Assembly (NCBI GenBank): GCA_041687495.1 | Contig: JAWLBR010000023.1 | Location: forward strand, 1-35,878 | Reading direction: 5' to 3' | From: JAWLBR01 sp041687495 | Lineage (GTDB): Bacteria > Bacillota > Limnochordia > DTU087 > JAAYGB01 | Length of the DNA: 35,878 nucleotides | Shown here: positions 1 through 8,155 of the stretch, piece by piece | Layout of the letters: each line of letters opens with the position of its first letter | How positions within the stretch are numbered: position 1 is the stretch's first letter | The notes under the pieces: model-generated | What the model saw: only the letters and a program-made list of their open reading frames with translations | What the model was told of the DNA's origin: nothing | The model's database searches: none | Program-made: the position numbers and the translations under genes

Positions 1-123
1 GCGAAGCTTGAGGTAATGCCTCCACTGGGCCAGACTTCGGGTGATCACCATAGTGGTACCGGTGGCATTGGGAAGCACGGCTCGTGCGACTTCAGGAAGA
101 TGACCGGTCTCACGCCAGGCCTG
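1..123 (-). pseudogene. thyX: 3' tail of thyX beyond an in-frame TAG (cut by window edge)
   Basis: Directly after the TAG at 124-126 the same frame stays open to the window edge and still codes for a ThyX C-terminus: QAWRETGHLPEVARAVLP, then a stretch ending QWRHYLKLR. The AR-x-x-LP motif and the W/F-R-H-x-x-x-LR segment are characteristic of the family's C-terminal helices, which take part in substrate and FAD binding across the tetramer. The tail therefore belongs to the upstream ORF and has been separated from it by one stop codon. Its true end lies outside the window. No separate start codon or ribosome site suggests independent translation. Confidence 0.8.
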
Positions 124-951
124 CTAAAACCGATGGTTCAACTCCATCATCTCAGCAAAGGTTAAGGTCAGGCTGCCTTGCTGGTCTCCGATCCCCGCCA
201 AATCAATGACGAACTGCTGCTCCTGCCTCACTTCTGTGGGGTGCAGGTAATCGAGCTGCCTGTGCAAATCGACATATCTTTGGGACTCCTGGCTGTAAGC
301 AGCGGGACGGTGGCGGACCTCTTGCAGTGAGCTGTCGCGAGATGTTTTCACCCGTACAGTACACGTTAGCAGTGGTTCCAGTTGTTTGTGCGGCAGGTTA
401 TCCATATTCTGAGGAACTGAATCAAGGTTCAGCACTTCGACCTCTTGGCCATCGCCTAGTTGTACAGTAGGCACAGCGGTCAGGGCAGTAGCCTTCGGTG
501 TGGCAAATCTGCTCTCATCCATCCAGCCTGCGGCAACAAAGTCGGCAAAGAATGCAGCGGGCAGCAGATACAATTGGTCAATCAACCCAGCTATGAGTTC
601 AGCGAAAGCTGAGTCATTTTGCTTTGCCAGGTAGGCCTTGCCGGAGCGAATCAGATCCTTAAACATCCGTGTGTTTCCAGCTAGGTAAGTTGTACCCAAC
701 TGGGACGGCTCCATTGCAAGGAAACGGTTAAGGCGCAGTGCGGTCACCATTGCCACCGGGTCTACTTTGGCAGTGGCAAAGACCAAGTTTGAGTGTTCGA
801 TTACCGACTCATGTCCTCGCCCTACGATGCGGGAGACGAATCCTTCTGCCGAGTCATCGGTGATTCGGCGTTCCGACCGATAGCAGGTACGGCCTGCCAT
901 CTCTACCAATCTCAAAATCTGCGGGGTTTGATAAATCAATTCTAGTTGCAT
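124..951 (-). CDS. thyX: FAD-dependent thymidylate synthase ThyX, interrupted by amber stop
   Basis: ThyX makes dTMP from dUMP using methylene-tetrahydrofolate and FAD/NADPH. Visible family marks are the N-terminal LELIYQTPQ...AGRTCY strand-helix, GHESVIEHSNLVFA (the H-E-S/EH region), and the ThyX signature RHRPAAYSQESQRY, matching RHRx7S. The ORF stops at a TAG after NHRF, but the frame continues with conserved C-terminal ThyX sequence, so the product as read lacks an essential C-terminal part. In my alignment from memory with Thermotoga ThyX, the TAG falls on a Tyr, and TAY to TAG is one base. I chose ATG 951 because homologues start at this point. ATG 966 is also possible but sits inside a hairpin (960-982). 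Divergent from the small membrane protein at 1118. Confidence 0.88.
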   Translation of the reverse strand: MQLELIYQTPQILRLVEMAGRTCYRSERRITDDSAEGFVSRIVGRGHESVIEHSNLVFATAKVDPVAMVTALRLNRFLAMEPSQLGTTYLAGNTRMFKDLIRSGKAYLAKQNDSAFAELIAGLIDQLYLLPAAFFADFVAAGWMDESRFATPKATALTAVPTVQLGDGQEVEVLNLDSVPQNMDNLPHKQLEPLLTCTVRVKTSRDSSLQEVRHRPAAYSQESQRYVDLHRQLDYLHPTEVRQEQQFVIDLAGIGDQQGSLTLTFAEMMELNHRF

Positions 952-959
952 AGTTGCAC

Positions 960-982
960 GGCCCATGCAGCTGCTCTGGGCC
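960..982 (-). promoter_or_regulatory. Hairpin between ribosome site and start of thyX
   Basis: On the minus strand GGCCCA and TGGGCC form a perfect 6-bp stem around an 11-base loop that contains GCAGCTGC. It lies between a strong AAGGAGGG ribosome site (about 983-990) and ATG 951. It also covers ATG 966. Unfolded, the ribosome site is about 33 bases from ATG 951; with the hairpin folded, the effective gap drops to about 10. This suggests translation starts at 951 by a structure-shortened spacer. The stem is seen; its role is inference. Confidence 0.5.
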
Positions 983-1117
983 TTCCCTCCTTGTGTAGTT
1001 TGCTCTGCTGTAGCATGTTTACCTGAAGTCTCAGCATATATATTGGAGTGGTTAGTTCTATTCTAAGGTGCGCTCAGCGCAAAGAGCGCCGCGAAATCCT
1101 GAACAGGGTGATGCACC

Positions 1118-1519
1118 GTGGCTGTAACCAGGTCAATTTACTGGATGCGCAACAAGACAGTGCAGTGGCGAAAACGGCAACTACAGACAGCGGACCGCAT
1201 GTTTGTCATGGCATTGGCAATTGCTGCTTGCGTTTTTGTCTTGCTCTATCGAATAGGTCATCTAGGCTATACCGTCTTTGGCCTGCCTGTCTTTGACGGC
1301 CTGGATTGGTTCGTCTTTTGGGCCAGCCTAGTAATTGGAGTTCTAACGGTATACGAATCTTATTACTACAAAAAATCACGGTCTGAGTATCAGACCGCGC
1401 GTCAAGCTCTTGTGGCTCGATTGAGTAAGTCCCCGTGTACTTGTACCACCTACTGTACCTGCGCCGATGACTTCATCGAGGAAACGTATCGTGATTACAA
1501 GATCAACCTGTACTACTGA
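1118..1519 (+). CDS. Small membrane protein with C-terminal Cys cluster
   Basis: I do not recognise a family. The 133-residue product has a basic N-terminus (about 1-27, many K/R), two likely membrane helices (about 29-47, rich in A/V/L/F, and about 63-82, starting LDWFVFWASLVIG), then a basic stretch and a C-terminal tail with CTCTTYCTC (Cys 107, 109, 113, 115: CxCx3CxC), ending in acidic and Tyr-rich residues. The GTG start at 1118 is preceded by AGGGTGAT at good spacing; an in-frame ATG at 1145 is an alternative. Both termini would lie in the cytoplasm by the positive-inside rule, so the Cys cluster could bind a metal there. Divergent from thyX and convergent with the helicase loader; no partner gene on its strand. 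Confidence 0.6.
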   Translation: MAVTRSIYWMRNKTVQWRKRQLQTADRMFVMALAIAACVFVLLYRIGHLGYTVFGLPVFDGLDWFVFWASLVIGVLTVYESYYYKKSRSEYQTARQALVARLSKSPCTCTTYCTCADDFIEETYRDYKINLYY

Positions 1520-1602
1520 CCCTAATCTGGGTGTTCTACCTGCCTTGCCCTTCCACTGGGGTCACAGCAGCTTCAAGTCACTTCGCAGTGAGTACCGGAG
1601 CC

Positions 1603-2373
1603 TTATCTCATCTTCACTCGGAAATCTGGGGCGATAAGCTGTAGGGCCTGACACATGCCTCGAATTCGAGAAACCACCCGCTGACCTAGGCGATCAGTTA
1701 GAGCCCCAGCCTGGCAGTTGCTGGTGAAGATGATGGGGGCTTCCCGCTCCAGCCTGGAGTTAATCACTTCGTACAATCGGGACTCGACCCACTCGGTGGG
1801 TTTCTCGCTACCGATATCATCGAGAACCAATAACCCCGCTCGGATGTGAGCCTCCATCACAGTTGCTTCGTTCACGCCGGTATCAAAGCTGCGCTTCAGC
1901 CGACTGATGAACTGGGGAGTGTTTGCCCACATTACGTCAAAGCCCTGCTCAACTAAGACATTGCAGATTGAGGCCGCCAGATGGGTTTTCCCTGTGCCCA
2001 CCGGACCATAGAACAACAGGCCTCTTCCCCCGGCAGCAGAGCTGGGGTAGTTCTTTGCATATCGCCGTGCGGCGTGATAGGCTTCGTCCAGTTCCGGCAG
2101 CACCTGAAATGAGGCAAATGTCATCGTACGAATCTTGGCTGGAAGCGGATTGAGCGAAACTCGGGGAGTACCGTGGATGTCCACCCGACCAGCGACGAAA
2201 TCCTTGTAGTATGGCTTCAGCTGTGCGAGCTCGCTGTCTTGGTTCTGGCAGTGCGGGCAGTCTCCTACCTCGATGTGATTCCCAAACCGCCCCCGAGCTT
2301 GGTGGGCCCATGCAGGTATACTGAACCGCTGCACTTCGATGGTTCTACCGCAGGACGGACATTTCCCTTGCAT
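1603..2373 (-). CDS. DnaI/DnaC-like helicase loader ATPase
   Basis: AAA+ ATPase of the DnaC/DnaI/IstB group, which loads the replicative helicase onto DNA. The N-terminus carries two CxxC pairs (C5/C8 and C39/C42, numbering from the start used here), a likely zinc-binding domain as in DnaI-type loaders. The ATPase core shows Walker A GPVGTGKT (123-130), Walker B LLVLDDIG (181-188), sensor I FTSN (216-219) and an Arg-finger region VVSRIRGM. About 256 residues, normal for the group. ATG 2373 is preferred over ATG 2394 because GGGAGG lies 7 bases before it. It starts 2 bases after the stop of the DnaD-domain gene, so the two are co-translated. An IstB transposase helper is unlikely: no transposase is adjacent and the partner is DnaD-like. 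Confidence 0.85.
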   Translation of the reverse strand: MQGKCPSCGRTIEVQRFSIPAWAHQARGRFGNHIEVGDCPHCQNQDSELAQLKPYYKDFVAGRVDIHGTPRVSLNPLPAKIRTMTFASFQVLPELDEAYHAARRYAKNYPSSAAGGRGLLFYGPVGTGKTHLAASICNVLVEQGFDVMWANTPQFISRLKRSFDTGVNEATVMEAHIRAGLLVLDDIGSEKPTEWVESRLYEVINSRLEREAPIIFTSNCQAGALTDRLGQRVVSRIRGMCQALQLIAPDFRVKMR

Positions 2374-2375
2374 GA

Positions 2376-2840
2376 TTAGACCTCCCAACCCCATTCTTCC
2401 TTGGTCAGATCCGATGTTCCCACAGATGATCCTTTGCGTCTGTTTGTGCCTTTACTCGAGTCTGTCGCTGGACCCTTCTGCGTCGACAGACGTAGCTGTT
2501 CATCTTCTCTGGTATCCCAGTCGTAGTAGGTGCGCAATCCGTCGTTATACCAGTTGCGCAAAATCCCCTCAACGTAGCTCATCCGGCGAATCTGATGAGC
2601 CCCCGGTTCGCTTTCTCTAATTCGCTTCTGATGCTCGGCTTCCACTGACAAAATAGCTTGAGCCAATAGCGCTGGCTCCATCCCCTTCTCCAGCCATTGG
2701 TTCAGCTTATCGTAATGGGACGGTGACATCAACCCAATAACGCGATGGTACTCGTCAAATACCTGCTGCATGGTTAGATTCACCGAAAAGGGCGAGTCAT
2801 TGTTACAAGATATCATTTCATTGTGGTCACAAAAAGCCAT
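2376..2840 (-). CDS. DnaD-domain primosomal protein (short form)
   Basis: Contains the DnaD/DnaB C-terminal domain (DDBH2): helices from about residue 31 (YHRVIGLMSPSHYDKLNQWL) to the signature YVEGILRNWYNDGLRT at about 89-104. DnaD-type proteins remodel DNA at replication start and restart and act with the DnaI-type loader. At 154 residues it is shorter than B. subtilis DnaD (about 230) and I see no N-terminal winged-helix domain, only about 30 polar residues. The C-terminal tail is polar and basic (TNRRKGSS). TAGGAGG lies 8 bases before ATG 2840. It is followed within 2 bases by the helicase loader, which supports a joint job in helicase loading. Confidence 0.78.
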   Translation of the reverse strand: MAFCDHNEMISCNNDSPFSVNLTMQQVFDEYHRVIGLMSPSHYDKLNQWLEKGMEPALLAQAILSVEAEHQKRIRESEPGAHQIRRMSYVEGILRNWYNDGLRTYYDWDTREDEQLRLSTQKGPATDSSKGTNRRKGSSVGTSDLTKEEWGWEV

Positions 2841-2951
2841 GATGCCATCCTCCTAGATGCTCCTCATGTCGATATTCCACAGATCAGAGCCGACCACCTG
2901 CCACGGTGAAAATGGCGAAATATGCGGAGTATGGCGGCACGATGGCCTAGG

Positions 2952-3581
2952 CTATCGATGGCGACGGTCTAGCTCTGTCACGCCCTGCTCATAATCAAGG
3001 AGGAAAAAGCCATAGCCATTGATCACCGTCGTTTCTCCTATGGTCGTAATGCGCTGCTGTTTGTGTCCATAGTTAAGATGGGTATGGCCATGGATGAAGT
3101 ACTTCGGCCGGTACTTGTGCAGTAGCTTGACATAGGTGTGAAAACCAACATGAGCTGGATCGTCAGCGTCGTGAATGCCAAACGGAGGTGCATGGGTGAC
3201 GATGATGTCAATCCCTCGGTGTCGCAGCGCGGCCCAGCGTAGTTTCCAGCTCTGCCACTTCATCTGCTGTTCAGTGTACTGCAGTGCGGTGGGGGATCCG
3301 TAGAATCGGGAGCCCTCAAAACCAGCCATCCGGATACTCCTGTGCACTAGTACCCGCCCAGCTAGATTATCCCCACCCTCCGTCTCCTCACCCGGTGTCC
3401 AGGTGTCGTGGTTACCTCGTACGTAGTACAACGGGGCGTTGAAGCAGGACATTAAGTATGACAAATACCATGGCTTTAGGTCACCACAGGAGAGGATCAT
3501 ATCGATGGGAGGAAAACGTTCGGGGTTAAAGTGCTCGTAGAGGCGAGGGTCAATATCATCGGCGACAATCAAAATCTTCAA
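2952..3581 (-). CDS. Calcineurin-like metallophosphoesterase
   Basis: Small cytoplasmic metallophosphoesterase of about 209 residues. The two-metal motifs are in order: an Asp pair near the N-terminus (VADDIDP), SCGDLKPWYLSYLM, GNHDTW, VTHAPPFGIHD and HGHTHLNYG. The substrate cannot be told from sequence; the family includes phosphodiesterases and nucleotide phosphatases. I chose TTG 3581 over the in-frame TTG 3587 because GAGGAGG is about 8 bases before the former and only 2 before the latter. It lies 81 bases downstream of purD and 111 upstream of the DnaD gene on the same strand, so it may be read through from the purine operon. No strong terminator separates it, only weak hairpins at about 3616-3660. 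Confidence 0.85.
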   Translation of the reverse strand: MKILIVADDIDPRLYEHFNPERFPPIDMILSCGDLKPWYLSYLMSCFNAPLYYVRGNHDTWTPGEETEGGDNLAGRVLVHRSIRMAGFEGSRFYGSPTALQYTEQQMKWQSWKLRWAALRHRGIDIIVTHAPPFGIHDADDPAHVGFHTYVKLLHKYRPKYFIHGHTHLNYGHKQQRITTIGETTVINGYGFFLLDYEQGVTELDRRHR

Positions 3582-3662
3582 ACGCAAGTCCTCCTCGCTG
3601 CCAAGTTGCCCAGAAAATCCGTCTAGTGCTGATTTCTGGAGAGATTGGCAGATTCCTGCCAG

Positions 3663-4946
3663 TTAGCCCTGACCACATGTCGTCTCCCGTAGTTGCTTAG
3701 CGCCAATATCTGTGCGGTAGTACTTGCCCGTAAAGTGGATGTGATTGACGGTGTTGTATGCACTCTGCAATGCTTGAGTCAGCGATGGGCCGATCGCCGA
3801 TGCCGTCAGCACTCTTCCGCCACTCACTACTAGCTGATCATCTCGTTTAGTCGTGCCGTTGTGGAATAGAAATGTCTCCGGTGGCAGCTGGCCAGGCAGC
3901 TGAACTGGCTGGCCCTTTTCGTATTGGCCGGGGTATCCGTGGCTGGCAACCACCACGCAAGCAGAGCTTTGTCCCTGACCAAACTCTACGGGTGTCTGCT
4001 GCAAGTCTTCATGGGCACACGCCATGAGAATATCGGCCAGATCGCTGGTCAAGAGCGGAAGCAGTACTTGGGTCTCTGGATCGCCAAAGCGGCAGTTGAA
4101 TTCTAGTACCTTTGGACCATGGGCCGTAAGGGACAAACCAGCGTAGATCACCCCTTGGTATATGATCCCCAACTTACGCAGGCCATCTACGGTAGGAATC
4201 AGCACATTTTGCAGAATTCGCTCCCCCAGGTTGAGATCACAGGCGTAGGCAGGGGCCACTGCCCCCATTCCCCCGGTGTTAGGCCCACGGTCGTTGTCCA
4301 GAACCGCCTTATGGTCTTGCGACAAGGGCAGCATCTTGATCGACGTGCCGTCGACGAAGGCTAAAGCAGATACCTCCGGACCTTCCAGGTATTCCTCGAA
4401 GACAATGGTAGCTCCAGCGGCACCAAATCGCCCACTGGACATGGCTGACCTGACAAAGCTCCTGGCTTCATTTTTGTCATCGGTTACCAGCACCCCTTTC
4501 CCCGCGGCCAATCCGTCGACTTTGACTACTAACGGTCGTACCGCCGCCTCGATGTAGTGCAGAGCTTCCTGTAGTTCCGTGGTGACTGTGTACTCAGCGG
4601 TTGGGATCCCATTGTCTTGCATAAGCCGCTTAGCGAAGGATTTGCTGGTTTCCAGTTGGGCGGCGGCTCGGCTTGGGCCGAAGACTGTACATCCCACAGC
4701 CGAGAGCTCATCGGCAAGCCCGGCTGCCAGATAGTCCTCTGGCCCGATCACAGTTAGATCAGCTTCTATCGCCTTGGCGGCAGCGGCCAAGGCTTTGGGT
4801 TCTCCGCTGCTGGCCAGTGGTTTGGCGAGCTGAAATATCCCAGGATTACCGGGATACGCATAAATATCTGTAACTTTGGGACTTTGAGAAAGCTTCCAGA
4901 CGAGAGCGTGTTCTCTTCCTCCTGAACCTATCACCAAGATCCTCAT
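3663..4946 (-). CDS. purD: Phosphoribosylamine-glycine ligase (GAR synthetase)
   Basis: Joins glycine to phosphoribosylamine with ATP, the second step of IMP synthesis. ATP-grasp protein of about 427 residues, normal for PurD. Visible: N-terminal MRILVIGSGGREHAL, IGPEDYLAAGLAD, VVKVDGLAAGKGV, the RGPNTGGMGA loop and EFNCRFGDPETQ with the metal-binding Glu/Asn. The ORF stays open upstream, but ATG 4946 is right: it overlaps the purN stop (ATGA) and gives the conserved N-terminus. Last gene of the purine run. The usual Bacillus gene between purN and purD, purH, is absent here. Confidence 0.96.
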   Translation of the reverse strand: MRILVIGSGGREHALVWKLSQSPKVTDIYAYPGNPGIFQLAKPLASSGEPKALAAAAKAIEADLTVIGPEDYLAAGLADELSAVGCTVFGPSRAAAQLETSKSFAKRLMQDNGIPTAEYTVTTELQEALHYIEAAVRPLVVKVDGLAAGKGVLVTDDKNEARSFVRSAMSSGRFGAAGATIVFEEYLEGPEVSALAFVDGTSIKMLPLSQDHKAVLDNDRGPNTGGMGAVAPAYACDLNLGERILQNVLIPTVDGLRKLGIIYQGVIYAGLSLTAHGPKVLEFNCRFGDPETQVLLPLLTSDLADILMACAHEDLQQTPVEFGQGQSSACVVVASHGYPGQYEKGQPVQLPGQLPPETFLFHNGTTKRDDQLVVSGGRVLTASAIGPSLTQALQSAYNTVNHIHFTGKYYRTDIGAKQLRETTCGQG

Positions 4947-5590
4947 CTGACCGGCCCTCCCTGGCGTCCAATCTCCACTCTTCGCCCATGGATTTTGATG
5001 TCGCAGTGAGCAAATAAGGAGATGGCAGCGCATATGGCCTCGTTCTCCTCCTGCTGGATTCTTTTCATCAGGCTCGCCTCGCTATCATCGTCAAGGACGG
5101 GTACCGCCCGTTGCAGCAGGATTGGCCCCGAGTCCAGGCCCGCATCGACAAAGTGAACAGTGCATCCGGTCATCTTGACTCCGTGACTCAAAGCTTGGCG
5201 CGGGGCGTGCAGTCCCGGGAAAGCTGGCAGCAAAGACGGGTGCAGGTTAATCAGTTTTCCAAAGAAGGTCTCCACAAACCCCGGTCCCAAAATCCGCAAG
5301 AAGCCCGCCAGGACAACTAGGTCTGGTCGATACGGCAGCAGGAATTCTGCCAGAGCGGCATCATATTGCTCACGACTGGAAAAGTCTTTGGTCTCCAAAA
5401 CCTTGGTTGGGATCTGGGCTGCATGAGCTCGAACTAAGGCGTAGGCGTCCGCCCTACTTGAGAGGACACACACTATTTTCGCTGGCAGAGTGTCTTGTTC
5501 GATCCCATCGATAATCGCTTGCAGGTTTCTGCCGTTGCCGGAGACTAGGACCGCAATTCTCAACCGGCGATCAGTGGTAAGCTCTAGCAT
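4943..5590 (-). CDS. purN: Phosphoribosylglycinamide formyltransferase 1
   Basis: Transfers formyl from 10-formyl-tetrahydrofolate to GAR, third step of IMP synthesis. The 215-residue product has VLVSGNGRNLQAI (phosphate loop), INLHPSLLPAFPG with the catalytic Asn and His (N115, H117), TGCTVHFVDAGLDSGPI with the catalytic Asp (D153). The C-terminal stretch after about 190 is slightly longer than in E. coli PurN. Its ATG overlaps the end of purM by 7 bases and its TGA overlaps the purD start by 4, so translation is coupled on both sides. Confidence 0.96.
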   Translation of the reverse strand: MLELTTDRRLRIAVLVSGNGRNLQAIIDGIEQDTLPAKIVCVLSSRADAYALVRAHAAQIPTKVLETKDFSSREQYDAALAEFLLPYRPDLVVLAGFLRILGPGFVETFFGKLINLHPSLLPAFPGLHAPRQALSHGVKMTGCTVHFVDAGLDSGPILLQRAVPVLDDDSEASLMKRIQQEENEAICAAISLFAHCDIKIHGRRVEIGRQGGPVR

Positions 5591-6636
5591 GACAGGTTCC
5601 TCCCTCTCAGTTTGACCTGACCTGAGCCGAGGGTTACTTCTCCGATGATACAGCAGGAGAATCCCAAGTTGGAGAGGATGCCAATGGCTGATTGGGCTAC
5701 CTCAGAAGGCACGATGACCGCCATCCCAATACCCATGTTGAAAGTTTTGAACATTTCTCTATCAGTGAGATCACCCTCCTGCTGTAGAAAATCAAAGATG
5801 GGTTGTGGCTGCCAAGAGGTGACATCGATGACCGCATCTAGCTCGGGTCCCATGGCACGGGGGAGGTTCTCTGGCAGCCCCCCACCGCTAATATTGGCAA
5901 TTCCATGAACCGTGGTGGATGCAAGCAGAGCCAAAATGGGTTTTGCGTACACTAGTGTAGGTGTTAGCAGTTCCTCGCCCAACGTTTGGCCCAGTTCGTT
6001 CACATACTGCTCAGTGGTGTACCTCTTGATATCGAAGCAGATTTTCCTGACCAGCGAAAACCCACTGCTTTGCAGACCGCTCGATGCAATCCCAATGATC
6101 GTGTCGCCAGCCCTCACCCTGGCGCCATCGATGATCTGGCTTTGCTCAGCGACGCCCACGGCGAACCCCGCCAGATCATACTCACCTTCCTGATACATTC
6201 CGGGCATTTCGGCAGTCTCTCCACCCACCAGGGCACATCCAGCTTGCCTACACCCGGAGGCGATGCCACTCACCACTTTTTCGACTTTCTCCGGACTGAC
6301 CTTCCCGAAGGCCAGGTAATCTAGAAAGAACAGAGGTTCTGCCCCTTGGCAGATGATGTCGTTGACACAGTAGGCAACGGCATCAATACCGATGGTGTCA
6401 TGCCGGTCCATTTTAAAGGCAATTTTCAGTTTTGTACCCACTCCGTCGGTGCCAGATACCAGTACGGGTTCCCGGAAGCCTTGTCTATCCAGGGCAAACA
6501 AGCTGCCAAAGGTGCCGATACTCCCCAGGACTTCTCTGCGATGGGTGGATGCCGCCAAAGGCTTGATGCGCCTGACGACTTCGTATCCCGCCTCGATATC
6601 TACCCCGGACTGAGCGTATGTTAGCTGCTCCTGCAT
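5584..6636 (-). CDS. purM: Phosphoribosylformylglycinamidine cyclo-ligase (AIR synthetase)
   Basis: Closes the imidazole ring of FGAM to AIR with ATP. The 350-residue product has family marks YAQSGVDIEAGYEVV, GTFGSLFAL, VSGTDGVGTKLKIAF, VGGETAEMPGMY and ANISGGGLPENLPR near the end of the ATP-binding part. Length is typical. GGGAGGATGG precedes ATG 6636 at good spacing. It begins 13 bases after the purF stop and overlaps the purN start. No missing motif. Confidence 0.96.
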   Translation of the reverse strand: MQEQLTYAQSGVDIEAGYEVVRRIKPLAASTHRREVLGSIGTFGSLFALDRQGFREPVLVSGTDGVGTKLKIAFKMDRHDTIGIDAVAYCVNDIICQGAEPLFFLDYLAFGKVSPEKVEKVVSGIASGCRQAGCALVGGETAEMPGMYQEGEYDLAGFAVGVAEQSQIIDGARVRAGDTIIGIASSGLQSSGFSLVRKICFDIKRYTTEQYVNELGQTLGEELLTPTLVYAKPILALLASTTVHGIANISGGGLPENLPRAMGPELDAVIDVTSWQPQPIFDFLQQEGDLTDREMFKTFNMGIGMAVIVPSEVAQSAIGILSNLGFSCCIIGEVTLGSGQVKLRGRNLSC

Positions 6637-6649
6637 AGTTCCATCCTCC

Positions 6650-8137
6650 CTATATTTGGATTCTTTCCATTCGGCGTTTGTCTATCTGGCCCTGGGCCAA
6701 AACCGGGTATTCGCCGGAGAAGCAGGCTAGGCATAGCTGCCCTGTCCCTAACCCAACTGCCTCGACTAGCCCATCTTGGGACAAGTAGTGCAGCGAGTCC
6801 ACGCCGATTAGCTGTGCAATCTCCTGCTCAGAGCGGTTGCAGGCGATGAGATCGGCTCCGGCCGAAGTATCGATACCGTAGTAACAGGGAAAGCGATACG
6901 GCGGTGACGCTACCGCCATGTGGACCGAAGCGGCCCCGGCGGAGCGGATCATCTGAACCATTCTGGCGCTGGTAGTTCCCCTGACAATGGAATCATCGAT
7001 TACCAGAACCCGTTTGTCCCGCAGTACCTCAGCGATGGGATTGAGCTTGATCTGTACTCCTAGATCCCGCAGCTGCTGATGGGGCTGAATGAAGGTTCTG
7101 CCGATGTAGCGGTTCTTCAGCAGGCCGACCTCATAGGGAATGCCAGCAGCTTGGGCGTAGCCCAGTGCGGCGGTAATTCCTGAGTCCGGGGCTCCAATCA
7201 CCACGTCGACGTCGACTCGATACTCTTGAGCGAGCTGGTAGCCGATGGCTTTGCGGACTGCGTAGGCACTTCTCCCTCCGATCACGCTATCTGGCCGGGC
7301 GAAATATATGTACTCGAAGGAACACAAGGCGTTGGCTCTGGGCGCAACCGCCTGCTGGAAGTGAACACCATTTTCATCAATTACGACCATTTCGCCGGGA
7401 GCTATCTCCCGCAGAACCTTGCCCTTCAGGTTAGTGATGGCGCAGGATTCGGAAGCGAGGATATACCCATCGCCAATAGCGCCCACACACAGGGGGCGAA
7501 TCCCGTTGGGATCCCGCAGCCCTACCAGCTGCTTACGGTCCATTAGCGCCAATGCATAACCTCCCTGCAGCATGTTGGCTGCTTTCGCCGCCGCGTCTGG
7601 AAGACTGTGGGGATTGAGCCAGGCCGCTAAGTTGAGAATCACCTCAGAGTCAGTCGTCGTCTGAAATACCGCTCCCCTAGACATCATCTCCTGCCGCAGC
7701 GACTCAGCGTTGACCAAGTTCCCGTTGTGAGCTAAGGCCCACTGCCCTGAGGCACATCGGGCCATAAGCGGCTGAGAGTTGCTGATATGACTGCTGCCAG
7801 TTGTTGAGTAGCGGACATGGCCAATGCCCATTCGACCCCTGAGGGTATCTAGCACTTCATCGGTTAGAACTGTCTGCACCAAACCCATGCCTCGATGCCC
7901 GGCTAGAGCCTGGCCTGTAGAGATGGTAATTCCGGCGCTTTCCTGACCTCGGTGCTGGAGAGCAAACAAGCCCAGGTACAGCAGTGGTGCAACGTCTGTG
8001 TCGGGATGGAAAATGCCGATTACTCCGCACTCTTCTTCTGGTCGGTCCGCTGGCTGATGTCCACTTCCCTGCAAACAGCCGAGTTCATCTGCAGACAAGA
8101 GGCAGCGTTGTGTTTGGTGGAATTGTAGTGCCTTCAT
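6650..8137 (-). CDS. purF: Amidophosphoribosyltransferase
   Basis: Committed step of purine synthesis: PRPP plus glutamine to phosphoribosylamine. The N-terminal Ntn-glutaminase nucleophile is Cys38 in EECGVIGIF, exposed after removal of a propeptide. The PRPP loop is VLVIDDSIVRGTTSAR. Four Cys at positions expected for the B. subtilis-type [4Fe-4S] cluster are visible: NALCSFEY, RFPCYYG and the CLAC pair near the C-terminus, so this is the oxygen-labile, Fe-S, propeptide-bearing class. The 37-residue propeptide is longer than the 11 residues in B. subtilis; GGGAGTGGTGAC just before ATG 8137 supports this start. Starts 18 bases after the purL stop. Confidence 0.96.
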   Translation of the reverse strand: MKALQFHQTQRCLLSADELGCLQGSGHQPADRPEEECGVIGIFHPDTDVAPLLYLGLFALQHRGQESAGITISTGQALAGHRGMGLVQTVLTDEVLDTLRGRMGIGHVRYSTTGSSHISNSQPLMARCASGQWALAHNGNLVNAESLRQEMMSRGAVFQTTTDSEVILNLAAWLNPHSLPDAAAKAANMLQGGYALALMDRKQLVGLRDPNGIRPLCVGAIGDGYILASESCAITNLKGKVLREIAPGEMVVIDENGVHFQQAVAPRANALCSFEYIYFARPDSVIGGRSAYAVRKAIGYQLAQEYRVDVDVVIGAPDSGITAALGYAQAAGIPYEVGLLKNRYIGRTFIQPHQQLRDLGVQIKLNPIAEVLRDKRVLVIDDSIVRGTTSARMVQMIRSAGAASVHMAVASPPYRFPCYYGIDTSAGADLIACNRSEQEIAQLIGVDSLHYLSQDGLVEAVGLGTGQLCLACFSGEYPVLAQGQIDKRRMERIQI

Positions 8138-8155
8138 GTCACCACTCCCTGCTTG

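Noticed and set aside
124..126. General TAG recoding
   Set aside because: TAG is the plain stop of purM, purF, purL, deoB, the patatin, PfkB and AlkP-like genes, so a global reassignment is excluded; only local readthrough remains possible.
1048..1296. 82-residue plus-strand ORF
   Set aside because: Overlaps the membrane-protein gene in another frame; the latter has the better ribosome site and membrane helices.
1603..2373. IstB transposition helper
   Set aside because: No IstA transposase or inverted repeats; the coupled partner is a DnaD-domain protein and there is a zinc-finger N-terminus.
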